Under the pieces are notes generated by a model. That model was not told where the DNA came from and made no database searches. It saw only the letters and a list, made by a program, of their open reading frames with translations. Both the position numbers and the translations under genes were made by a program. A stretch of DNA of 64,000 nucleotides from Globodera rostochiensis. Taxonomy: Eukaryota > Nematoda > Chromadorea > Rhabditida > Heteroderidae. Below, in pieces: positions 31,349 to 42,300 of the stretch. The DNA is taken from the NCBI GenBank assembly GCA_018350325.1, contig JAEVLN010000012.1, positions 2,873,991 to 2,937,990 of the forward strand. The letters run 5' to 3'. Position 1 is the first letter of the stretch. The number at the start of each line of letters is the position of its first letter.

Positions 31349-32226
31349 ATGATGGCCCAATTCCCCGTTGCCAACATTCTCCTCGCCTCCCTTTTGCTCG
31401 GCTTCGTCGTGTTGAACAGAATGACCAGCGGACAGTTGCAATACGGCGGCGGAGTGTTTGTCGACGGGTAATTACCGGGGGGCGGAAGCTGAAGCTGTTC
31501 AGCACTTCTTCTTCCGTTCATTCATTTCCAGCACCAATTTTCTTCCCTTAAGGCCCGAAATGGGGGCGGCGGACGGAATGCTGGAGGACTACGGTAGAGT
31601 TGGCGACTATCCCTTTGAGAGGTGAGGGGGGGGGGGGGGGTGAGGGGGGAGGGGAGGGGGGACGGACAGCGCCCGTCACTAGTGCTGCACGAGAGTCTCG
31701 GTATTGAGTATCGACTCGAGAAAAGTCTTGGGTTTTTTGGGTCTCGGTATCGAGTATCGGAGAATTTTGGGTTTCGTGCAGCACTACCCGTCACCCCCTC
31801 CCTCTCTCAACACTTCCAGCAAATCCTTCTCAACCCGGACCCTTTTAGTCTCGCTAAACGGGCACCGCTCGATCGCTCGGCAATGGCCAGGTACAGCCAC
31901 AACAAAAATTTTTTTGTTTGCAAATTCACCACGACAGCACACAATTCCCTTACCTTAACTTGTCCCATTTATGGGAAAGCAAAGTTAAAGTTAATTAAAC
32001 CAACTTTTGTAAACAATTCCTTCCAAAAGAAGGCATTTAATTTAATTCAATTCAATTATTTAAATCGAATATTCCGTCAGATTTGGTAAACGAGCACCGC
32101 TCGACCGTTCTGCGTTGGCACGGTAAGCAATGCCAACATTTTTTTAAATTTTCGCATGTGAAATTGCACAGATTTGGAAAGAGAGCCCCGCTGGATCGGT
32201 CCGCAATTGCACGGTTCGGAAAGTGA
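31349..32226 (+). CDS. RFamide-type neuropeptide precursor
   Basis: Secreted precursor with three near-identical peptides. ATG at 31349, signal peptide [20 protein letters not shown]. Exon 1 ends in GGVFVDG; exon 2 (31534-31621) gives a spacer with LPLRPEMGAADGMLEDYGRV. Exon 3, after the acceptor CCTTTTAG, reads SLAKRAPLDRSAMAR; exon 4 reads FGKRAPLDRSALAR; exon 5 reads FGKRAPLDRSAIARFGK and the stop (32224-32226). Dibasic KR sites separate the copies, and Gly before KR or the C-terminal Lys predicts amidation, giving APLDRSA(M/L/I)ARF-amides. All three peptide exons split the Arg codon at the same place (phase 2). I do not assign a flp or nlp number. Intron 2 holds a MITE. Converges with the KIX gene, 258 bp away. 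Confidence 0.85.
31680..31786. mobile_element. 107-bp hAT-type MITE with 8-bp target duplication
   Basis: Perfect 13-bp terminal inverted repeats: TAGTGCTGCACGA at 31680-31692 and TCGTGCAGCACTA at 31774-31786. The element is flanked by the direct repeat CCCGTCAC at 31672-31679 and 31787-31794. Inside, GTCTCGGTATTGAGTATCG and GTCTCGGTATCGAGTATCG are near-identical direct repeats. An 8-bp target duplication and TAGTGCTGCA-like ends are hallmarks of hAT elements. No coding capacity. It lies in intron 2 of the neuropeptide gene. Confidence 0.8.
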
Positions 32227-32484
32227 GAAATGGGTGAAATCGGAAATTCGAACGGATTGGACGGACGCCCATCAGAAAAAGAATTTTGTTTGATCTCTTC
32301 CCTTTCTTCGTCCCAATTTTATGACAAACAATCAGTCGCTTATTTACATAAAAAAGAGAAAGTTGTCTGACTTCCACCATTAAGATTATGAAATGCCCAT
32401 TTTTATCGGACAAGACAAGAACTCGACAAAAATTATTTTAGAATAGACAAAATACTATAAATTCCAATCAAATCCAAAAAAAAT

Positions 32485-35241
32485 TCAAATATCAGCTCCG
32501 GCCCCATCCGAAATGCCACCTTCGGACGGCTTAACTCGCTTCGGCTTCAACACATCCGCCAACGTCCTCCTCCTCACCGCCTCCCCGTTGCGTTCCGCGG
32601 TTCCGTTGTTGCGCTGTTTCTCCACACTTCGACGCTCTTTCGCCTCGCGCAATGTGTAAGTTTTCTCCGCAATTGCCGCGAAATACGCGTCTCGGGAGTT
32701 GGAAGTGACGAACAATTCATTCTCAGCGTCGAACACAAAGTTCAGCGATTTTTGGATGAAGTCGGCTCTACTCGGATTCTGTTTGGCCAGCTCCATGACG
32801 TTGGATCCAGTGAACTCGGGACAAAGCGCCTCAAACAGTTGAAGGACAATGTGTTTCCGCGATATGCTGCTCATGACGGAGCGCCAATCCTAAACATTTT
32901 TTTGAAAATCTTGCAAGAAAAAGACATTCTAATGCCTTAAGGGTTCCTTCTTATCCATTAAAATGTGGGAGGAAAAGGCCGCTCACCCCATATTCTTTCG
33001 GCGTGTAAAAGATCGGCTTCCGCGGGCCGATCAGTTTGTTCACGTTCGGGTCGGGTGCCATCTTCGACAAATGCTGCTTGATCTTGTTGATTTCTTCGTC
33101 TCTGTCGATAAGTGAAGTTGTCTTAAGGGAATATTTCTTTAAGTTAAAAGTTTAATTTGGACATTAACCTTATGGAGACGTTCCGCCGACTGCACAATTT
33201 CCTTTTGGACCCGGTCCATGAGCTGTTCATTAGGCGTTGTCGACAATGTCTGATCAAAAGCTGTGGGCTGCTGATCAATGTCTTCCGAAGGCGCCGTCGA
33301 CGTGTGCTGAGTGGCCAAGTTCGTCTTTTTAAGGATGGCCAAAGACGGAGGCAACGAATTTTCGGCCACATAAACCATCCCAGTGCACTGCTTTTCTAAA
33401 CAAAAAAAACGGCCATTAGATCAAATTGGCTTTAAGTTTCCAATTCTCACTTCTCTGGCGACCACCACCGCCGGTAGCAGTGCCAACGACATTCTTTTGG
33501 CCAATTTGCTTTGGTCGAACGCTCTTCTTATTCTGTTCGTATTGCATTGTGCCGCAACTGCTGTCGAGAGCAACGGGTCGGGCCGAAGTGCCGTTGACCA
33601 ATTTGGCCATGACGCGCAATTGCTGCATCAATTCGTCGTGCTCCCTCCGGCTTTCGTTGAAAGCCCAAATCAGTTCACGATTAGCCCCAATCAGAGCTTG
33701 GATTTGCTGTTGCTGTTCCTATTGTTTTAAATAAATACTTTGGGTCCGTCCAATGCATTGCAACCAAAAAAAGACAAAAACAGAAGCGGTTCGATTCGTT
33801 TAGAATTAAATTCCAAACAGAAAGAACTCAAAATTTCTTTCTTAACGACCACTTTTTGCTTCAATTCAAATTTGGACGATAATTGTTTTGCTCAACCTGA
33901 TTCCTCTGCTTCAGTTGCACATTTTCACGTGCCAATTTCTCGTTTTGCCGTATAAGTTGGATGTTTGATTGGTCGTTGCTGACGGATTGGTGCGCGTTTT
34001 GTACGCTTTCCACTTTTGCTGGTTCACTGGCCAAGTTCGATTTTTCTCTGGCTAAATTGTTATTTTTAACATCAATTACCTAATTTTATAAAACAAATCT
34101 CTCTCACCCTTTTTTAATGAATTCTCTTTGGCAATTGGCATTTGTTGGTCGCGCAACGCTGAAATGAAACAAAAATGTAAAAACAGAGAAAAAAAAAAAA
34201 AGAAGGCCGCGGTGAACGTTTTTTAAAAAAGAATCACCCGCTGCAATTTCATTCGAGTCGAGACTTGACGAAAGCGAAGAGGACGACGGGGGCACTCTGG
34301 CCCATTTCAGCAACGAGGAACCGGGAGCAGTGCCGGCACTTTGCAGAGACAGTGAAGAAACAGAAGCATTGACGCCATCTTCAGCGAGTTTCTCCTAAAA
34401 CGACAAAAAATTGCCAAAAAAAAAGAGACAGACAGAATAATCCCCGACCTTTTTCTTCTTTCGTCCCGACTCGCCGACCAAAGAGGGCGGCGGCGACGGG
34501 GAATACAAACGTTTGGACCGTCGCGCACGAGTCATTGAGGAATTCGGCTGCAACTGCTCATGGCTTACGGAATGTTTCCTCATTGTGCCGGTGTCCAATT
34601 CGGCTTCCGAGTTTCCCAATGTTGAGTCGGGGACAACCTAAACGGACGTTAATAATGCTTACTGATCAAATCATCAAAATTGAATCTTGCATAAGATCAT
34701 TTTTTAAATGTCAACTTAAAAATGAAAAAAAAACTCGAAAACCCCAACAAATATTATGGTACCATTGAAGAGCGAAATGTTTTTGGCCAATTTTCTTTAT
34801 AATTATAAATACAGTAAAAGTAATCTTTTTTTTTTTGAAAAACTGAACCCACTCCCCCCCCCTACCCAGAAATATGTGTCAACCCATCACCTCCTTCTCT
34901 TCCTGCCCTTCTCCTTCGTCCTGCTGAACTCCCTCATCAAACGCTTTGCCCAAATTGGCGACGAGAGTAACTTGTTGAGAAATTTTCTCGTCAGTCTCTT
35001 TTTTCTTGTCCAACAATTCAATGCATTTGTTCCATTCAGAAGGCTCTCCAGAGTTCTAAATATTTTCAATCTCTAAAATAAAGACAAATATGCAAGAATA
35101 AACTGGCTTTCGGCTTATTACATAATCCAAAAACTAGTCTTTTAGGTTACTCACCCTGCCATTTTCTTCATTGCTTTTTTTCGACCCAACAGAAGTCGAT
35201 CTGTCCCGAAAATCATCATTAGAACTTGAAACGGCTTCCAT
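32485..35241 (-). CDS. Coiled-coil protein with C-terminal CBP-like KIX domain
   Basis: Starts MEAVSSSNDDFRDRSTSVGS (35241). The following exons are acidic or heptad-like: EWNKCIELLDKKKETDEKIS (about 35020), a Ser/Arg-rich stretch with SPPPSLVGESGRKKKK (about 34440-34500), and NRELIWAFNESRREHDELMQ (about 33630-33690). An exon with NKIKQHLSKMAPDPNVNKLI and KPIFYTPKEYG (about 32985-33095) precedes the last exon, DWRSVMSSISRKHIVLQLFE followed later by ENELFVTSNSRDAYFAAIAE and KTYTLREAKERR. This aligns with the KIX domain of CBP/p300 (the ESANSRxEYYHLLAEKIYKI segment). KIX domains bind activation domains of transcription factors. No HAT, bromodomain or zinc finger is present, and no Mediator-15 features, so this is not CBP or MED15. 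Exact middle exons are uncertain. Confidence 0.7.
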
Positions 35242-36234
35242 TTGTGTTGGTGTCCTAAAATAAAGCTTTTTCATTAACCAAAGGCAAAAGAACAAATCGA
35301 AGTAACAAAAAATTGAATAGAAAAAAGAAATGGAAAAATTTGTCTTCTCAAAATGTCAATTGAGCGGCCGTCGTCAGTATTTGAAGCAAACAGAGAAAAA
35401 AAGTAACGAAAGAAAGAAAGGAAAGAACGCCGCATTTAGCAAAGAAATATAAAGGGATTTTCGAGGGATTTTGGCATTTCGTTAAAAGGAGTCGGAACGC
35501 CAAAATTTACACGATATTTAAAACTTATGACCAAACGCCCCCCGTGACATTCGATTTTTTTCTGATTTCTTAGTCAAATACCATTCTGTAAATTGTAAGC
35601 ATAACAATAAAATGTTAGCATTAAACTATTCCTTATGGGGATGGGTAAAAATTGACAAGGATACGAAGCATCTAACGAAAGTTTCATGCATCAAAGGCTA
35701 ACGCTTTATTTATTTTTGTTGAGTCGCGTACAGAGAACGCCAAAAGAAGAGAACGGTTGAGAAAGAGAGCAAAAGCGAAATAGTACAGGGGTTTAATGGG
35801 GTCCCACAGTGACTGGGGGGAGACCGGCGGGCGTATAGAGTGGAAACAATCATTCATAATAATTCATTCATTAATTAATACGGCCATTGCACCAATTTAG
35901 GAAAGTTGCTGATTATGGAAAAAGTCAATAATCGCCAAAACGAATTCGTTGTGTCTCTGCGCTTTTTAGGCACCAAATTATTTATTACAGAAATAGTGTC
36001 TGATTGTATAGAGTACGCACATTTAGAGTAAAGCCGGGATTTTATGCAAATCTCGGGAGCGGAATCGGGAAACCTGAAAAATTGACCAAAACTGGAACCA
36101 ATTAACTAAACTTTGTACAATAAATACCACCTTAGAAAATAGGACAGAAAGAAGTGCCTTAGGGCTTGGAAAATTTAGAAAAAATCATTGCGAATGTGGT
36201 AAGGCCTAAAACTTTAAACGACAACACTTTAACG
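35242..36234. other. Divergent spacer, KIX gene / sedoheptulokinase
   Basis: About 1 kb without a recognisable gene, AT-rich with Lys/Arg-codon-like purine stretches at 35380-35450. It should hold the promoters of both flanking divergent genes. Confidence 0.5.
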
Positions 36235-38111
36235 ATGGACCTTTTTCTTGGAATTGATTTGGGAACAACGACAGTGAAAGTTGCTCTAATCGATGAGGAC
36301 AAAAAGTGATTTATTTGGGTGTCATTTATAGTTTTAAAATAAATACATTTGCAGGACTTTTTTCGAACGGGCCAAAGCACACGAAGCATTTCTTATATCG
36401 TCGCAAAAGGGCACCGGTTGGGCGGCTGACAGACACGAACAATGCCCCAAAAAAATTGTTCGCACTGTACTGGAATTGTTGGACGAATTTGATTCGGATT
36501 CGCTGGCCAAATTGAAATGCATTGCCATTTCAGGACAAATGCACGGCGTTTTGTTGTGGGAAGCCGATCCGATGGGGTGGGCGGCTTTACACCAAACAAA
36601 AAAGTCGCCTCTCAATTAATTTTCGCAGTTTTGATGTGGGAAACGGCAACTGTTCCCCGCTAATAACTTGGATGGATTCGCGATGTGATCAGCGATTTCT
36701 CCAAAAACTGCCCAAGTCTAAATTTGAAACGTTTTCATTGGGTCAATCGATCGATCCGTCGTTAGGTGGACCAATGGGAAGAATCCATTGAAGGAAAAGC
36801 GAATTGCCACAGGCTACGGCATGGCGACTTTGGCATGGCTAAAAGAGTACGGCAAATTGGATGGCAAGAAGTGGGACAGTGCCGGCACCATTATGGACTT
36901 TCTTGGTCAGTTATTAATGACAGATGGACGTCGAGCTGATTGATGCTGGAAGCAAAAGAATTAATTGTCATGTTTAGTCTCCTGTCTGACGCAGTCCAAG
37001 AATATGTGCATTTCTACGCAAAATGCCGAGTCGTGGGGTTACGTCTCCGGATATAAATGGACCATTCAGATAAGCAGCACTTTTAAACTTTTGTCGATTT
37101 TGATTTATTTACACGAAAGTTCCGACGTGTTTCCCACTGATTTGCTCCCGAACATTGTTCGCCCCGGCACTGTCGTCGGCCACACTTCGCTCCCATTCAC
37201 CAAATTGCCCCGGGGTATTCCGGTCCTTGTCGCCTTGGGCGATCTTCAAGCGTCCCTCTTGCCGTTTCTGGGCAAGGGAGAAGCAGGTGGTTGTTTGATT
37301 GCCTCAGGGAGAAAAGGGAAATCTTTTGACGGCACTTTCATAGCACTTCATATCGGAACGGCATCGCAAATAGCTTTTGTTAGTCAAGAAGCAGCAGAGG
37401 AAGCAACTTCCAAGGTCGCGCTTCCCGATTCTGTCCGTTGTGACCCATTTTTTGATGGAAACTTTTTGCTGGTTGCTCCCTCATTGAATGGCGGCAATGT
37501 TTTCGAATGCTTCTTTCGAGTATTTTATATAAAAACTAATGAGGTACATTCTTCATTGTCAGCAAATTGCTTCATGGTCTGCCAAATTATTCGGGCCCCC
37601 CCTCGAATTGGAGCAGTGCTCTTCTCCGTGTACGGCCTCTTCGATGCTCGACGACGTCCTCAATTCAACGGACGCCCAATCTTCGACCGATATTGGCACA
37701 TCGCTCACCGTACTGCCAACTTTCTACGGAGAACGGCACATTCCGGCGACGGAGGGCGGAGCCGTCGTGAAGAATTGGCGAATGGACACGTCAATAGAAC
37801 AAGTAACGGAGCTCCAAACAACGCTAATTCATTAAATGCCATTCATTCAGTTTATCCTCTCCATTTCGCGTGGGATCGTCGCAAATCTCGCCCAAATGAT
37901 GCCGCCAGCCATTCTCGAAGCTCATTCCGTCCACAAACTCAAACTTATTGGACGTGCCAACCAAAAAGCCTTTGCCGACGAAGCGAAAAGGCAATTCCCC
38001 GACTTGCAAATTGTCTTCGGAGATGAACAATATTTTTCTGCTGCCTACGGAGCAGCTTTGCATGCGGCACGAATATTTATGGAATCACCAAAACAATTTA
38101 CAAATAAATAA
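36235..38111 (+). CDS. SHPK: Sedoheptulokinase (FGGY carbohydrate kinase)
   Basis: Phosphorylates sedoheptulose to sedoheptulose 7-phosphate, feeding the non-oxidative pentose phosphate pathway. Starts MDLFLGIDLGTTTVKVALID with the phosphate-1 loop of the ASKHA fold. Next: CIAISGQMHGVLLWEADPM, LITWMDSRCDQRFLQKLP, GYGMATLAWLKEYGKLDGKK, NAESWGYVSGYKW, GIPVLVALGDLQASLLPFLG, LHIGTASQIAFVS, LLVAPSLNGGNVFECF, LPTFYGERHIPATEGG and a C-terminal SISRGIVANLAQMMPPAILE. ISGQMHGV and the GDLQAS and ASLNGGNV segments match human SHPK better than xylulokinase or glycerol kinase. Stop 38109-38111. Introns are short and splice in phase by eye. It converges with the saposin-like gene, 104 bp away. Confidence 0.88.
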
Positions 38112-38215
38112 CTCTCCTTTTATTAATAATGTTTATTCATTCATAATTCGATCATAAAACAACAGCAAATAAACAACAAAAAGTGGCAGAATTACACATA
38201 TTTAATGTTTTTTGT

Positions 38216-38790
38216 TTAAAACATTTGGCAATATTTCTGATTGTTGCAAAATTCGATTTCATTTTTCGATATTGCCTCGAGCGTTTCTCGTAATTTCTTT
38301 TTGTCGGAAGTGAATCCATGACAGGCGAACAACTGTTGATGGTGAGAGCCTTCTGATGGCGTTTGGTCGACATCGGCGGAACGAATTTCGTCCATACAAA
38401 ACTTCAGCAGAGAGAAATTGTCTCCATCCTTTTAATAATACCAATTTTTTGAGTTTTTATTATTTTGTCACATTTTCTTACAAATTAGGGCAATTATTTT
38501 AGCTTAGTTATATTTAATAAAAAGTTTAAACATAAATAATAAATAATGAACCAATTTCTGCAACCATTTGTCTCCGTTTGAAGTCGCAGCGGCAATTTTG
38601 TTGCACAATTTGCATTGGTGGGGAAGTGACTCGGTCATATATTTTTCCTGTTGGTTTAACTTATTGAGGGGGGGGGGGAGAAGAAACTGGCACTGACCAG
38701 AAGATGAGAGCCGCTTTTTGGCCATTTAAGGCAAAATGAGAGCGTTGCCATAATAACGAGAAAAAGTAAAATTTGGCCGATTTTTATCAT
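38216..38790 (-). CDS. Small secreted saposin-like protein
   Basis: ATG at 38790 gives MIKIGQILLFLVIMATLSFC, a signal peptide. After an intron (about 38640-38697) an exon reads HQCKLCNKIAAATSNGDKWL, and after a second intron (about 38415-38560) the last exon begins GDNFSLLKFCMDEIRSADVD, contains LFACHGFTSDKKKLRETLEA and ends IEFCNNQKYCQMF, stop 38216-38218. Six cysteines in the order CxxC, C, C, C, C, with five residues between the last two, fit the saposin-B pattern, whose members bind lipids or membranes. About 125 residues. Whether it is a gut protein or a host-directed secretion cannot be told. Saposin membership is inferred from the cysteine pattern only. Confidence 0.6.
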
Positions 38791-39332
38791 TTTGTATTGA
38801 AAGTAAATTTGAAGGAAAAAAAGAGAATAATTGTTTCTGAATGAATGAAATGAATGCGTTCATTTGATGAGTTAATATCGAAGTGGTCGAAATTGTTATC
38901 AGTCGCTTACTTTTAGAGAAATGAATTATTTTAATGACAATTAAAATGCTTTTATTGATTCTCAGAATTTAGCCCTTACATTACTTGTGATGCAAGCAAA
39001 AGAATGTTTTTTCCGAGTCCAGAATCCGGGTTCATTTTCACAATTTCAAAACATTTAGGCATTTAATTAATTCGTTAAAGTTTTCTAGGCATTTACAGTA
39101 TATACCTAATTAAAAAGTATTTCGTAAGTTCATTTGAATTTCATATTTTTTTAAATTTGGCGTGTTGATATATATTTACAATAAATGCAAAATGAAGCCG
39201 TACGCGTGAAATAAGGTTTCATTTTACATTATGTCTTTTCGTTCAAATTAGCGTATGTTAAAAAGTTATTTCTAATTAAAAAATTGATTTAAAGAAGTAA
39301 ATACAATTTATTGACATTCACATCCAACTCCA
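38791..39332. other. AT-rich divergent spacer, saposin-like / BRR2
   Basis: About 540 bp of AT-rich DNA between divergent start codons. No gene or distinctive motif seen. Confidence 0.5.
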
Positions 39333-42300
39333 ATGTCTGATCAAATTGCCCGATCTCAGCAATATGAATATCGACAGGCAAATTGTTCTTTGTTTTGCTT
39401 TAAAGTCAAGATATATTTTAGAACTCCAATCTCGTTTTGTCGGTTGACTACAACCTCACCGACCGACGTGCCCGTGATGAGCCGACCGGCGAGGTCATGC
39501 CACTCAACAAGGACTTGTTCCGTGGCTGTAAAATGGGGGACCGGTATCGACGAACAATTGCTCCAGTCGAGAAGAAAACTGCGAAACCGTAATAAGGCCT
39601 TTATCATCAGAAAAAATGAAATGTTTTAAGGAAATCGCGCGATCGGGACGATATTCGCAAGCATGACTCGGGGCTGGACGAAGAAGCTGGTATTGCCGGC
39701 ATATACAAACCACGCACTCAGGAAACACGGAATACTTACGAAGTCTTCCTTTCGCTGATCCAGGAAGTGATCGGAGATCAGCCGCGCGAGATTCTCCACG
39801 GATCTGCTCATGAGATTTTGTTGACTTTGAAGCTGGATTCGTTTCGCGAGAAGGAGAAGAAAAAGGAAATTGAGGAGTTGTTGTCCATAAAACTTTCGGA
39901 TGAACGTTTTGCACTGTTTGTGAATCTCAGCAAGAAAATAAGCGATTTTAATCCCGAAGAAGAGGAGGAAAAAATGCGAGACATTGTGAGAATTTTATTT
40001 ATTTTTTTATGTCAAAAAATGAGCGATTTGTTTTCAAAAATAAGGAAGTTTAGTCATTGTGAATTTATTCAGATTGATGATGTAGATGACACAACCGGTG
40101 TTCCTGTGCAATTTGAGTCAGATGACGAAGATGACAAAATGGCTTATGAATTGAGAGAGGACAAGAGTGACGACGACGATGTTGGAGTTGAAGCAGTTTA
40201 TGAGGGCATTTTACGTTCCGAAAAGGGCGGAGGCATTGAAGTGGGCGAAGCTGGCGGAGAGGTTTGTAATTCGTTAGGGCGATATTGTCGTGGTGCCCAT
40301 GCCGCCCCACGTTCTGAATGAAATTTTTATCCGAATTTGTTAAGGGCGCTAAAGGCGAACTTCACCCGCGCGACATTGACGCACATTGGATAAAACGACA
40401 CTTGTCGAAGTTCTTCGACCCGACCGAAAGTCAGCAAAAAGTGCAGGATGTGATGGGCATCCTCCGCACTTCCGTTGATGACAGAGCATGTGAAAATGCA
40501 CTTGTTCTTTTGCTTGGATTTGAACGCTTTGATTTTATCAAAACTCTCCGGCAACATCGCCAAATGGTTTATTACTGCACTCGTCTAAAGCAAGCGCAAC
40601 CCGAGGAAAGAGAAGCCATCGAACGGGAGATGGCTAGTCGACCGGAGCTCAAGCAGGTCCTTGACCAACTAATTGAGGTGGCCGAGGAGGACATTGTCAC
40701 GGTTCGTTTCTCCACTAATTTCTTTCTTTCACTAACAATTGTTTCAAAGACTGAACGGGGTAAGCGCGAAAAGGCTGTGCAGCAGCGCCGTCTCAACGAG
40801 GCCGGACAAGAAGCGGTGGCCGCAGCCAGTTGGATTCAACAACGGAAGATGCTGGATCTGGAGGATATGGCCTTTGCCCAGGGATCGCACACAATGAGCA
40901 ACAAAAAGTGTGTGTTGCCGGACGGTTCGCAACGGACGCAGAAGAAAAGCTACGAGAGCATTTATGTGCCGCCGCTGAAGCCTAAGCCATTCGGCGATAA
41001 TGAGGTCTTTCAAATTACTTACAATTCTCGGAAAAAATCCAACAAATTCATTGCAGAAACTCATCGACATTGAAGATCTTCCAAAATGGGCCCGTCCCGC
41101 TTTTCATGGCTACCGAACTCTCAATCGAATCCAATCGGTGATCAGTCAAAAGGCTCTTCACACTGATGGAAATTTGCTGATTTGCGCGCCTACAGGATCG
41201 GGAAAAACGAATGTTGCGTTGATGTGTATTCTCCGGGAAATGTCAAAACATATGAATGAAGACGGAACCGTGCGAAAGGACGAATTCAAATGCATTTACG
41301 TCGCGCCAATGCGATCTTTGGTCCAAGAAATGGTCGGCAGTTTCAAGCAACGATTGGAGGAAGCCTACGGGATTACGGTCAGTTCATTTAATAAAGGCCA
41401 AACCGGACGAATAACATTTTTACCCTTAAAATCAATTAGCTTTACTATTAGGGTTTTTATCAAACGAGACATTTAATGAATACGAAATTTTGAGGTCGGC
41501 GAAATGACGGGTGATGTGCAAATGAGCAAGGAACAATTCATGCTTACTCAATTGGTGGTCTGTACTCCCGAAAAATACGACATTATCACGAGAAAAGGTG
41601 ACTTAATTTTAATGACATTTGTTAGTTCAATTTTAACTTAGGTGGCGAACGTTCGTATACCCAACTGGTCAGTTTGATCATCTTCGACGAGGTCCATCTT
41701 TTGCACGACGACCGTGGCCCCGTGCTGGAGGCATTGGTCGCCCGCACAATTCGGCAAATCGAACAAACTCGCGATTATTGTCGTCTTGTTGGACTGTCCG
41801 CCACATTGCCCAATTACAAAGACGTGGCACGTTTTCTCCACGTTGATGGCGAAAATCTGTTTTTCTTCGACAACTCATACCGACCTGTTCCATTGGAGCA
41901 AGAATACATTGGAGTAACAGAAAAGAAGGCTCTGAAGCGATATCAAGCCATGAATGAGATCATCTACGAAAAAGTTTTGGAGAATGCAGGCAGAAATCAG
42001 GTTGGCCCGGGTAAATATTAAAGTTTGCGAAAAAGAATTTGTTCACAGATTCTTGTCTTCGTCCATTCGCGTAAAGAGACCGCAAAAACGGCAAAGGCAT
42101 TACGCGATGTTTGTTTGGAGCGGGACACCATTAGCAAGTTTTTGCGGGAAGGAAGCGCATCAACGGAAGTTTTGCGCACCGAAGCGGAGCAGGCGAAGAA
42201 TTTTGATTTGAAGGACTTGCTGCCGTACGGGTTCGCCATCCACCACGCCGGAATGAACAGGCTTGACCGTTCTTTGGTTGAAGATCTCTTTGCCGATCGT

